NCBI GenBank assembly: GCA_963821885.1
Contig: CAWGFN010000004.1
Span: 278,755-342,754 of the forward strand
DNA length: 64,000 nt
DNA from: Oleiagrimonas sp963821885
GTDB lineage: Bacteria; Pseudomonadota; Gammaproteobacteria; Xanthomonadales; Rhodanobacteraceae
Direction: 5' to 3'
Part shown: positions 45,439-53,065 of the stretch, in pieces
How positions within the stretch are numbered: position 1 is the stretch's first letter
Layout: the number at the start of each line of letters is the position of its first letter
Position numbers and translations under genes: made by a program
Notes under the pieces: generated by a model
Databases searched by the model: none
Seen by the model: the letters and a program-made list of their open reading frames with translations, nothing else
Told to the model about the DNA's origin: nothing

Positions 45439-46971
45439 TCAACGCCCCGTCGGCAGCTTGCGCACACGTATCGGACGCTTGATTCGGCTCGGTCCCCGGC
45501 ACTTCAGCGGTACGTTGACCTGCATGGCGTTGTTGGACGTGTTCGCCTCCTGGCCCAGGCGCATGAGCTGGTACTTCACCACGTTCCTGGCCCTGTAGTC
45601 GGCGCTGTCCGTGAAACTCCGCTTACCGCCCGGTGCGCGGGACGATTTGCCCGGATCCACCTGCGACAGGAACACGCTGCCGCCGGGTATGTTGTCCAGG
45701 TAGCGCTGCAGGTACGCGCCGCCCGAGGCGAACGCAGTATTGGGCACAGGTGCCTTGCCCAGGTTGCTGATGGTCACCACCGCGCGACAATCACGCGTGA
45801 AGCTGATACCCGTGATCGCCAGATCAGGCAGCGTCGGGCTGCAGCTGAGCGAACGGCTCATGGTGTTGTTGGACGAATCGGTATCGCCCTGCAGGTTGCT
45901 CTGGATCGTCGCGCTGACGTTGGCGCTGCCCTGGAACTTCAGCTCGCCGCGTGTCCAGGTCACCGTGCCGCCGGGCTGCTTGAGTTTGTGCCCGGGGTCG
46001 ACCGCCACCAGACGCCAGCCGCCGAAAGCGGAGCCGTTTTTCCTGAACGCCACGGACGGCCCCTGGAACTGGTCGTACGCCGTCATCGGCAATGCATCTG
46101 GGCCGTTGTTCTTGAGCGTCACGACTACCCGGCATTCGCTGTCTACCGCCAGGTTGGTGACCGCCAGATCGAACTTGGCCGCGGCACTCTGCACCGCGCA
46201 ACGGTCGGGCACGTTGACTGTGCGCGAATTGTTCGCGGTGCTCTTTTCCTGTCCCAGGTGCCCGAGCGCATAACGAATCGTCTGACTGGCCCGGTACTGC
46301 GCGCCGTCCGCATAGACATGCGTGCCGCCGGGATCGAGCGTCGCCTTGCCTGGATCGGCCTGCCCCAGCCAGATGCTGCCGGCCGGCGTGCCGTCCAGGT
46401 AACGCTGCAGGAAGGCCGTGCCGCCGGCGAAGGCCGAGGCCGGCAAAGGCGCATCCCCCTTGTTCCTCAGGTGCACCATGGCACGGCAATCGGAAGAGAA
46501 CGTCACATCGGTAATGGCCAAATCGGGCAGCGAAGGCGTGCAACTCAGTGAACGGGACATGGTGTTGTTGTCCTCGTTTTCCTCGGCGACCAGATGACTG
46601 TCATCGACGCTGGCCGAGATCGTCGCCGTGCCGCTGAGCTTGAGCTGGCCACGTGTCCAGGTGACGGTTCCGCCGGGCTGGCGCAGCTTCCTGCCCGGAT
46701 CCACCGCCGCCAGCCGCCAGCCTCCGAACGGCGCGCCGTCCTTCCTGAAGGTCACTGCCGGCCCCTGGAACTGGTCGTAGGCGGTGATAGACAGTTCTCC
46801 CGAGCCGTTGTTCTTCAGGGTCACGACCACCTGGCAGTTCTCGCCGACCTTGAGGTTGGTGATCGTCAGGTCCGGCAGCGCCTGCGCATGCAGGGCCGGA
46901 GCCTGGAACAACACGAACAACGATACCGTGAGCAGATAGGCGGCGCGACGCGACACAACACTTCGCAACAT
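45439..46971 (-). CDS. Exported CARDB-domain protein with A-B-A-B duplication
   Basis: A 510-residue protein (signal peptide ends ALHAQA). Four immunoglobulin-like CARDB units alternate: type A (VVVTLKNNGSGELSITAYDQFQ-like) at about 33-148 and 268-380, type B (PLPASAFAGGTAFLQRYLDG) at about 149-255 and 383-490. Each unit has conserved Cys residues and ends in DNNTMSRSLSC or ANNSRTVNVP. CARDB domains often serve adhesion or cell-surface display. A basic tail (RIKRPIRVRKLPTGR) ends it. No anchor motif is seen. Confidence 0.85.
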   Translation of the reverse strand: MLRSVVSRRAAYLLTVSLFVLFQAPALHAQALPDLTITNLKVGENCQVVVTLKNNGSGELSITAYDQFQGPAVTFRKDGAPFGGWRLAAVDPGRKLRQPGGTVTWTRGQLKLSGTATISASVDDSHLVAEENEDNNTMSRSLSCTPSLPDLAITDVTFSSDCRAMVHLRNKGDAPLPASAFAGGTAFLQRYLDGTPAGSIWLGQADPGKATLDPGGTHVYADGAQYRASQTIRYALGHLGQEKSTANNSRTVNVPDRCAVQSAAAKFDLAVTNLAVDSECRVVVTLKNNGPDALPMTAYDQFQGPSVAFRKNGSAFGGWRLVAVDPGHKLKQPGGTVTWTRGELKFQGSANVSATIQSNLQGDTDSSNNTMSRSLSCSPTLPDLAITGISFTRDCRAVVTISNLGKAPVPNTAFASGGAYLQRYLDNIPGGSVFLSQVDPGKSSRAPGGKRSFTDSADYRARNVVKYQLMRLGQEANTSNNAMQVNVPLKCRGPSRIKRPIRVRKLPTGR

Positions 46972-47146
46972 GGCGGAATCTCCCCTGCTTTGGTTGTGGA
47001 CAACTGCAAGTTAGACCGCACGGACGAACCCCGCGTTGATTGATATCAAGTAAACAGGAACGGGGGAATAGCGCGAACAGGGGCGTCGCAAGGCGGGCGA
47101 AACCCAAAGCCACATACCGCGACATCAAGAACCTACGAAGCGAACA

Positions 47147-47635
47147 TCAGAACCGGCTGAAATTCCAGGACTGCATACGCCCGCCTGAATACGGCATCAC
47201 GCCGTGGAATGGCCGCGGGTCGTCGTCGAACACCAGCGGCAGGAAATGCCGGTCGCCTTCCCACATCGGCAGTTCCATCATCCGCGCGCGGTCGACCCAT
47301 TCCAGCTCGCCCTCGTGGTTGCCGCCGTGCGGTTCGCCCTCAAAGCGGTCGATCAGGAAGATGAAGCCCAGCCAGTCCTCGCCGTGCTTGCCGAAGCCCG
47401 GCCAGCTGATGGTGCCGCGCAGCTGCATCGACAGGCACTCGATGCCGGCTTCCTCGCGGATCTCGCGGCGCATGCCGGCCGCGACATCCTCGTCCGGCTC
47501 CAGCTTGCCGCCCAGGCCGTTGTACTTGCCCAGGTGGTGGTCATCCTCGCGCGCGTTGCGGTGGATCATCAGCACGCGCCGACGATCGGGCGAGAGGACG
47601 TAGCCAAGCGTGCCGACGATGGGGGTGTAGGGCAT
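47147..47635 (-). CDS. Nudix hydrolase (MutT/8-oxo-dGTP diphosphatase-like)
   Basis: A 162-residue enzyme. The Nudix box is GGKLEPDEDVAAGMRREI followed by REEAGIE, with all catalytic Glu residues in place. The start MPYTPIVGTLGYVL and the tail with WEGDRHFLPLVFDDD are typical of MTH1/MutT-like sanitizing enzymes that hydrolyse oxidised nucleotides such as 8-oxo-dGTP. Divergent from the NAGPA lipoprotein gene. Confidence 0.9.
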   Translation of the reverse strand: MPYTPIVGTLGYVLSPDRRRVLMIHRNAREDDHHLGKYNGLGGKLEPDEDVAAGMRREIREEAGIECLSMQLRGTISWPGFGKHGEDWLGFIFLIDRFEGEPHGGNHEGELEWVDRARMMELPMWEGDRHFLPLVFDDDPRPFHGVMPYSGGRMQSWNFSRF

Positions 47636-47744
47636 GGTTGGACTCGCGCGCAAAAGAACCATTCTAGACCACGCACCGCGCGGCGGCCGCGAACATGAAC
47701 GGTTCCGCCGGTCGCGCTTGCGCGCTGCCGCGAGCAACGCGACC

Positions 47745-48551
47745 ATGTGCGCCATGGCCCGCGTCGACACCCGCTTCCGATTTCCCCTGCTGCTGGCGCT
47801 GCTGGCCGCGCTGCTGCTGCCTGGCTGCGGTTCGCGCGCGGCGCAGAGTGGCCAGGAAGTGGGCTTCGATGGCGCCAGCTACCGCGTGGTGCGCATCGAC
47901 CTGCGCCACGACGACCTGACCCTGCACTGGCGCGACCCCGGGACGGGCCAGCCGTTCACCAGCATCGAGGCGCTGCGTGCCTGGGGCGCGCGCCACGGCA
48001 AGGTGCTGCGCTTTGCCGCCAACGCCGGCATCTACGACCACAAGGGCGCGCCACTCGGTCTGTACGTGGAAAACGGCAAGACCATGGAGCCACTCAACAA
48101 CGCGCACGGCGATCCGGCCGCGGGCAATTTCTCCATGCGGCCCAACGGCGTGTTCATGATCGACAAGCAGCATCACGCCAGGGTGCTGACCACGGCGGCC
48201 TATCGCAGCGCCCGCCCCGATCCGCTGGTGGCCACGCAGTCCGGACCGATGCTGGTGATCGACGGCGCGGTCAATGCCAGCTTCATCCCCGATTCGACCA
48301 GCCTCAAGTGGCGCAGCGGCGTGTGCGCGGCGACGCCCGACGAGGTGGTGTTCGCGATCAGCGAGACCCCGGTGAACTTCCACGCCTTCGCCCGGCTGTT
48401 CCGCGAGCGCCTGGGCTGCCGCGACGCGCTGTACCTGGACGGCACCATCTCGCAGTTCTACGACCACGGCGACTACTTCGGCCCGCCGCTGCTGTTGACA
48501 CGCCCCTATGCCGGCATGTTCGCGGTGTTCGAGGACGCCAAGAAGCCCTAG
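47745..48551 (+). CDS. Phosphodiester glycosidase (NAGPA-like) lipoprotein
   Basis: A 268-residue protein with a lipobox (LLPGC) after a hydrophobic helix, so probably a membrane lipoprotein. It shows the NAGPA/DUF2233 features FAANAGIYDHKGAPLGLYV, NGVFMIDKQ, ATQSGPMLVIDG and the Gly-Asp signature ALYLDGTISQFYD. Family members hydrolyse phosphodiester glycosides such as those in cell-wall or exopolysaccharide material. Start ATG 47745 or 47754; neither has a strong ribosome site. Confidence 0.85.
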   Translation: MCAMARVDTRFRFPLLLALLAALLLPGCGSRAAQSGQEVGFDGASYRVVRIDLRHDDLTLHWRDPGTGQPFTSIEALRAWGARHGKVLRFAANAGIYDHKGAPLGLYVENGKTMEPLNNAHGDPAAGNFSMRPNGVFMIDKQHHARVLTTAAYRSARPDPLVATQSGPMLVIDGAVNASFIPDSTSLKWRSGVCAATPDEVVFAISETPVNFHAFARLFRERLGCRDALYLDGTISQFYDHGDYFGPPLLLTRPYAGMFAVFEDAKKP

Positions 48552-48627
48552 CCCCAAGGCGGCCTATGCACGAGCGCCGCCATCGCGCTATCTTCGGCCC
48601 AGGTCCGTCCTGACTCGGGGAAACACC

Positions 48628-50625
48628 ATGAACCATCCGCTTCGTCACCTGCTCGTGGCGCTGGTCGCCACCGTGTCCGTGGCCGCCATGGCCCGCGGCA
48701 CCGACACGCCGCCGCCGCAGTACCCCTCGCTGCCCAGCGAGACGCCGGCGCACTTCGTGCCCAACCATTCCAGCTTCAACTACACCATCCGCGAGGTGAT
48801 GATCCCGATGCGCGACGGGGTCAAGCTGCACACGGTGATCATGACGCCCAAGGGCGCGCACGACGCGCCGATCCTGCTCACGCGCACGCCCTACAACGCC
48901 ATGGGCATGGTCACCCAGACCGTGCACGACCAGCTCAGCGGCCAGATGGCCACCGCGCTGCGCGGCGACGCGGCCGACGCCCTGCAGGGCTACGACAACC
49001 CGGTGCCGGTGATCGTCGACGGCGGCTACATCCGCGTGATCCAGGACATCCGCGGCAAGTACGGCTCGGAAGGCGACTTCGTGATGAACCGCCCGTTCCG
49101 CGGCCCGCTGAACCACACGCCGGTGGACGAGTCGACCGACACCTGGGACACCATCGACTGGCTGGTCAAGCACCTCAAGGACAGCAACGGCAAGGTCGGC
49201 ATCCTGGGCATTTCCTACGACGGCTACGAGCCGCTGACCGCGCTGGTCAACCCGCACCCGGCGCTCAAGGTGGCGGTGCCGATGAATCCGATGGTCGACG
49301 GCTGGATGGGCGACGACTGGTTCCACCACGGCGCCTTCCGCCAGCAAAACTTGCCCTACATCTACGAGCAGGAGGCCACCCGCGACAACAGCATCAAGTG
49401 GTGGACGAACTTCTACGACGACTACGACCTGTACATGCACTACGGCTCGGCCGGCGCCATGGGCACGGCCTACGGCATGGAGCAGATCGGCTTCTGGAAG
49501 AAGATCACCGAGCACCCGTCCTACGACGCCTTCTGGCAGGAACAGGCGATGGACAGGATCCTCGCCAAGCAGCCGCTGAAGGTGCCGGTGATGCTGGTGC
49601 ACGGCCTGTGGGACCAGGAGGACATCTACGGCGCGCCGGCGGTGTACCGCGCGCTGGAGCCCAAGGACACGCACAACGACATGGTCTACCTGGTCATGGG
49701 TCCGTGGCACCACGGCGAGCAGATCGAGCCGGGCGACCACCTGGGCGCGATCCGCTTCGGCAGCGAGACCGGCAGCTACTTCATGAAGCACATCCTGGCG
49801 CCGTTCCTGGCGCATTACCTGAAGAACGACGCGCCGCCCAACCCGGTCGCACCGGTCACCGCCTTCCGCACCGGAACCAATCAGTGGGAGCGCCTGAAGT
49901 CATGGCCGTCCGGATGCGCCAGCGGCTGCTCGATCGCGCCGACGCCGCTGTACCTGCACGCCGGCGGCAAGGCCAGCTTCAGCAAGCCTTCGTCGAATGA
50001 AGCGGCCGATACCAGCTACGTCTCCGACCCGGCCAAGCCGGTGCCGTACCGCCCGCGCCCGATCCAGCCGACCGGCTACGACGACGGCATGACCTGGTCC
50101 TACTGGCTGGTCGACGACCAGCGCGAGTTCTCCGGCCGCACCGACGTGGTCACCTTCCAGACGCCGGTGCTCGACCACGACGTCACCATCGCCGGCATGC
50201 CGAAGGTGCACCTGGTGGCCGCCACCAGCGGCAGCGACTCGGACTGGGTGGTGAAACTGATCGACGTGTACCCGGACCAGGTGGCCCTCGAGCCGCAGCT
50301 GGGCGGCTACCAGCTGGGCGTGGCCATGGACATCTTCCGTGGCCGCTACCGCACCAGCTATGCCAGGCCGCAGCCGATCACGCCGAACAAGCCGCTGCTC
50401 TACAGCTTCGACCTGCCCACCGCGAACCACGTGTTCCGCAAGGGCCACCGCATCATGGTGCAGGTGCAGTCGAGCTGGTTCCCGCTGTACGACCGCAACC
50501 CGCAGACCTACGTGAAGAACATCTTCTTCGCCAAGCCGGCCGACTACGTCAAGGCCACCCAGCGCATCTACCACGCGCCGGGCGAGGCCAGCTTCATCGA
50601 CCTGCCGGTGGTCAACACGCACTGA
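48628..50625 (+). CDS. CocE/NonD family hydrolase (alpha-amino acid ester hydrolase-like)
   Basis: A 665-residue exported alpha/beta hydrolase (signal peptide to about residue 23). IPMRDGVKLHTVI opens the domain. The catalytic Ser is in LGISYDGYEPLT near residue 198, the Asp follows in LWDQEDIYG, and the His is in GPWHHGEQ. The C-terminal beta-jelly roll, RKGHRIMVQVQSSWFPLYDRN, matches the CocE/AEH group, whose enzymes hydrolyse alpha-amino esters and some beta-lactams or dipeptide esters. Substrate unknown. Confidence 0.92.
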   Translation: MNHPLRHLLVALVATVSVAAMARGTDTPPPQYPSLPSETPAHFVPNHSSFNYTIREVMIPMRDGVKLHTVIMTPKGAHDAPILLTRTPYNAMGMVTQTVHDQLSGQMATALRGDAADALQGYDNPVPVIVDGGYIRVIQDIRGKYGSEGDFVMNRPFRGPLNHTPVDESTDTWDTIDWLVKHLKDSNGKVGILGISYDGYEPLTALVNPHPALKVAVPMNPMVDGWMGDDWFHHGAFRQQNLPYIYEQEATRDNSIKWWTNFYDDYDLYMHYGSAGAMGTAYGMEQIGFWKKITEHPSYDAFWQEQAMDRILAKQPLKVPVMLVHGLWDQEDIYGAPAVYRALEPKDTHNDMVYLVMGPWHHGEQIEPGDHLGAIRFGSETGSYFMKHILAPFLAHYLKNDAPPNPVAPVTAFRTGTNQWERLKSWPSGCASGCSIAPTPLYLHAGGKASFSKPSSNEAADTSYVSDPAKPVPYRPRPIQPTGYDDGMTWSYWLVDDQREFSGRTDVVTFQTPVLDHDVTIAGMPKVHLVAATSGSDSDWVVKLIDVYPDQVALEPQLGGYQLGVAMDIFRGRYRTSYARPQPITPNKPLLYSFDLPTANHVFRKGHRIMVQVQSSWFPLYDRNPQTYVKNIFFAKPADYVKATQRIYHAPGEASFIDLPVVNTH

Positions 50626-50633
50626 GCACGGCG

Positions 50634-50663
50634 CCGCGGCCGCCCCGCGCGGGGCGGCCGCGG
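50634..50663. terminator. 30-base perfect GC palindrome after the CocE gene
   Basis: CCGCGGCCGCCCCGCG and its exact reverse complement form a perfect palindrome 8 bases after the CocE stop. It lacks a T run, so it may act as a factor-dependent terminator or transcript end protector. Confidence 0.5.
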
Positions 50664-50836
50664 GCGTCCGCCGGCCACGTCGCGCGCCATGCAGGTATCT
50701 CGCCACGGCCACGGCAACGGCAACGGCAACGAACCGCATCCTGTGCGCCGCGCGAACGCGACGGTCTCGATATCCGCTGCCTGCGAATGGGCGCGACGCT
50801 TCGTCGCTGGCCGTCATCGATAAAGGGCATTCCAAT

Positions 50837-51610
50837 ATGAAGACATTCAACCGCCTCCTGCCGGCGCTCATGGCCGTGGCCATGGCCGTCATGCTGTCCG
50901 GCTGCCTGCCGGCCGCCACCCCGGTCAAGTACATGCTGTCCAACCCGGAGGGATACCTGCAGATGCAGATGGCGCCGAACATGCTGGGCAAGTCGGTCAC
51001 CAGCGCCATCGACAGCCGCGATGCCGGGCCGCTGCACTTCAAGAGCATGCATCTGGTCTACACGACCCGTTTCGTCAGTTCGGACGGTTCCAAGAAGCTC
51101 GACACCACGCTGGACACCACCTACGAGAATGCCGGCGGCAGTTACGCCAGCATGCTGACCCGTTACGCGCGCAACGGGGTGCCGTTCAACGACGATTTCA
51201 TGCTCACCTACCGCGGCCTGGTCGTCGTGCGCGAGCGCGAGGCCTACCTGAACAAGAGCAATTCCGAGTGGGGAGTGGAAGCCAAGTCGATCCAGGCCTT
51301 CACGCCGGTCACCGACGATGCCGACAAGCTCAACTTCGTGGTCGCCTCCGGCTGGACCGGAGAGATCAGCTCATTCATGACCGTCAGGACGAGCTGCAGC
51401 GTCGGCAAGCCCCATCCGGCGAGCCAGGTCGACAAGGCCTTGGCGGGAACGGCGCGCGACATGACCTGCGACCTGTACAACAGCAACGGCATCAAGAAAG
51501 GCACCACGGTCTACGCCTATCTCGACCAGTACGGACTGGCCGTCAAGCGCAAGTACCTGGACGCGAGCGGCATCGTGACGTTCCATATCGACTCGATCAC
51601 CATCCAGTGA
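50837..51610 (+). CDS. Putative lipoprotein of unknown function
   Basis: A 257-residue protein with a type II signal (MKTFNRLLPALMAVAMAVM, lipobox LSGC). The mature part is beta-rich (LVYTTRFVSSDGSKKLDTTL; TVYAYLDQYGLAVKRKYLD) with a Cys pair (TSCSVG, MTCDLY). No family recognised. It lies alone, upstream of the hydrogenase region, with 460 bases to the next gene. Direct GGCAAC hexamer repeats (near 50720) precede it. Confidence 0.7.
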   Translation: MKTFNRLLPALMAVAMAVMLSGCLPAATPVKYMLSNPEGYLQMQMAPNMLGKSVTSAIDSRDAGPLHFKSMHLVYTTRFVSSDGSKKLDTTLDTTYENAGGSYASMLTRYARNGVPFNDDFMLTYRGLVVVREREAYLNKSNSEWGVEAKSIQAFTPVTDDADKLNFVVASGWTGEISSFMTVRTSCSVGKPHPASQVDKALAGTARDMTCDLYNSNGIKKGTTVYAYLDQYGLAVKRKYLDASGIVTFHIDSITIQ

Positions 51611-51794
51611 TGCCAGGCTGAGGCCACATCGCGCGCCGCCCCAGGCCGCGGACCCGCCGCGGATCGACCGGCAAGCGGGCCATCTCCGGCATGTCGTCGC
51701 ACCCCTCGCTTCAGGCGATTCCGGCACGCGCATGCCGCACGCCAGCCCATGGCGCTGAACCAAAACCCGTCATGCCCAGTCGACGGGCGCACTG

Positions 51795-51808
51795 TTGATC
51801 CAGGTCAA
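51795..51808 (+). promoter_or_regulatory. FNR/ANR binding box
   Basis: TTGATCCAGGTCAA matches the FNR consensus TTGAT-N4-ATCAA at nine of ten positions. A -10-like TAGACT lies at 51830-51835, so with the box at -41.5 the layout is that of a class II FNR-activated promoter starting near 51843. It would turn on the hydrogenase genes under low oxygen. Confidence 0.65.
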
Positions 51809-51985
51809 AGTCCCATGGCCATGGAAAAATAGACTGTTCAAGAGCAGTATGGTGCAGCATGGAAATGCGGATTCGTGGCGGCGCCACAGGCCCGGGAGCC
51901 GGTGGAACACTGATCGCCACGTGATCTCAACGGGATTTCCTGCCACTGGGCGGTCAGCCCAACCCGTGCGTCATGTCGCCTGTCC

Positions 51986-52001
51986 CGGCCAGGACGTTGC
52001 A
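51986..52001 (+). promoter_or_regulatory. Candidate sigma-54 promoter
   Basis: CGGCCAGGACGTTGCA has GG and GC separated by exactly 10 bases and an ideal TTGCA at the -12 end, as in the -24/-12 sigma-54 consensus. The -24 element is imperfect. Hydrogenase operons in several proteobacteria use sigma-54 (HoxA type). No enhancer site was identified. Confidence 0.35.
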
Positions 52002-52073
52002 AGACATGCACACGAGCAGTCATCCAGCGTATAGGCAATCACGTTGCTGACTGTGATCGAGGGATGGATCGTC

Positions 52074-52187
52074 ATGTTCAACATGAACGCGTTCCGCAAA
52101 TCCGGCCATGCCGTGGCCGACCTCGACAAACCCGCCGAGCGCGCGCACGACGCGGCTCGCGAGTCCCCCTGCGCGCCACCCTGGTGA
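52074..52187 (+). CDS. Possible 37-residue leader ORF or N-terminus of the maturation protease
   Basis: Starts MFNMNAFRKSGHAVADLDK and ends at a TGA (52185-52187) that shares its last base with the ATG of the hydrogenase maturation protease gene (TGATG). A GAGGGA site lies 10 bases before the ATG, whereas the protease ATG has none. Either a coupled leader peptide or the start of the protease itself: adding one C to the C5 run at 52165-52169 would fuse it in frame (...ARESPLRATLVMGIGN). Confidence 0.4.
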   Translation: MFNMNAFRKSGHAVADLDKPAERAHDAARESPCAPPW

Positions 52188-52744
52188 TGGGCATCGGCAA
52201 TACCCTGCAGGGCGACGATGGCGTCGGCGTCCACGCCATACACGCGATGCAAACGCATGCCGGGAACTGGCCCGGACTACGCCTGTATGACGCAGGCACG
52301 CTGGGCACGACCTTGCTGGTCGAGGTCGAGCAGGCCGAAAACCTCATCGTTATCGACGCCATGCGCATGGACAGCGCTCCAGGCACGGTGCGTTGCTTCG
52401 CCGATCGGGACATGGACCACTGGATGCGCCGCGGCAAGGCCGGCAGCGTGCATGAGGTCGGCTTGAGCGAGCTGCTGGATCTGGCCCGGCTTCGGGACCG
52501 CCTGCCACGCCGACGTGCGCTCGTGGGCATCGAGCCTGCGTATATCGGCTGGAGCGACACCCTGAGCGACGAACTGGCAGGCTCACTCGACGAGGTCCAG
52601 CGGATCGTCTTCGAACTGTTGCGAGGTTGGCATGAAGCAGACGACTTGAGCAGATCCCGGTGGTGCTGGTCGGACCGGCCGACGCACCGACAGGCATGGT
52701 TCCCGCCCTTCTGCGCGAACTCGATGAAGCGCTGCAGGCGCTGA
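52187..52744 (+). CDS. hynD: [NiFe]-hydrogenase maturation endopeptidase (HyaD/HybD type)
   Basis: Cleaves the C-terminal tail of the large subunit after Ni insertion. MGIGNTLQGDDGVGVHAI holds the first acidic metal residue, VIDAMRM the Asp and SVHEVG the His that bind nickel in HybD. The true protein probably ends WHEADD at 52645 (153 residues, the family norm). As read, it runs on for 33 odd residues to 52744 because of an extra T at 52646-52647. Removing that T would create a TGA overlapping the next gene's start region. The gene name follows the locus type. Confidence 0.85.
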   Translation: MGIGNTLQGDDGVGVHAIHAMQTHAGNWPGLRLYDAGTLGTTLLVEVEQAENLIVIDAMRMDSAPGTVRCFADRDMDHWMRRGKAGSVHEVGLSELLDLARLRDRLPRRRALVGIEPAYIGWSDTLSDELAGSLDEVQRIVFELLRGWHEADDLSRSRWCWSDRPTHRQAWFPPFCANSMKRCRR

Positions 52745-53065
52745 TGGCCCGGGGAACCGGCCACATGGTGGACCTTTCCACGCTGCCCTTGAGCACAGTC
52801 CGACCGACGCCTGCTCGACAAGATGCTTGGCGAAGGCGAAATGCGCATGGAACTGGAAACGCTGGGCCATTCACGGATCAGGGAATCGGCCTTCCCTGGC
52901 ATCTGGTGGGTGCGTCACGAGGATCACGACGGAAAGGTCCTGTCCGAGCGAATTGAAGTCGCGCACGTGCCCGACATCGTGCCTGCCAGCGGCTGCGACG
53001 TGGCGTCGGGACAAGTCCGGTTGGCCGAAACCATCGAGCAGCTGACAAGCGGGGATGACGCATGA
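52632..53065 (+). pseudogene. HupH/HyaF-like hydrogenase expression protein, frameshifted
   Basis: About 143 residues of a HupH-like chaperone spread over three frames. From ATG 52632 one reads MKQTT then a stop. Skipping the extra T at 52646-52647 restores MKQTTEQIPVVLVGPADAPT. A second one-base shift near 52798 joins HMVDLSTLPLS to SDRRLLDKMLGEGEMRMELE and on to the stop at 53065. RESAFPGIWWVRH is the usual HupH/HyaF sequence. Role in the family: help in small-subunit maturation. Either two real frameshifts or sequence errors. Confidence 0.75.

Larger units (their letters stand above)
51611..52073. other. Regulatory leader of the hydrogenase operon
   Basis: Over 450 bases without a convincing gene. 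It carries an FNR/ANR-type box with a matching -10 (51795-51835) and a possible sigma-54 promoter (51986-52001). An inverted repeat ATCAC/GTGAT lies at 52038-52057, followed by a ribosome site (52059-52064). Confidence 0.6.

Noticed and set aside
45334..46551. 405-codon plus-strand frame opposite the CARDB gene
   Set aside because: Arg/His-rich shadow without a family match; the minus-strand gene has signal peptide and domain repeats.
51795..52034. 79-codon ORF in the hydrogenase leader
   Set aside because: No ribosome site, odd composition and it overlaps the FNR box; more likely non-coding leader.
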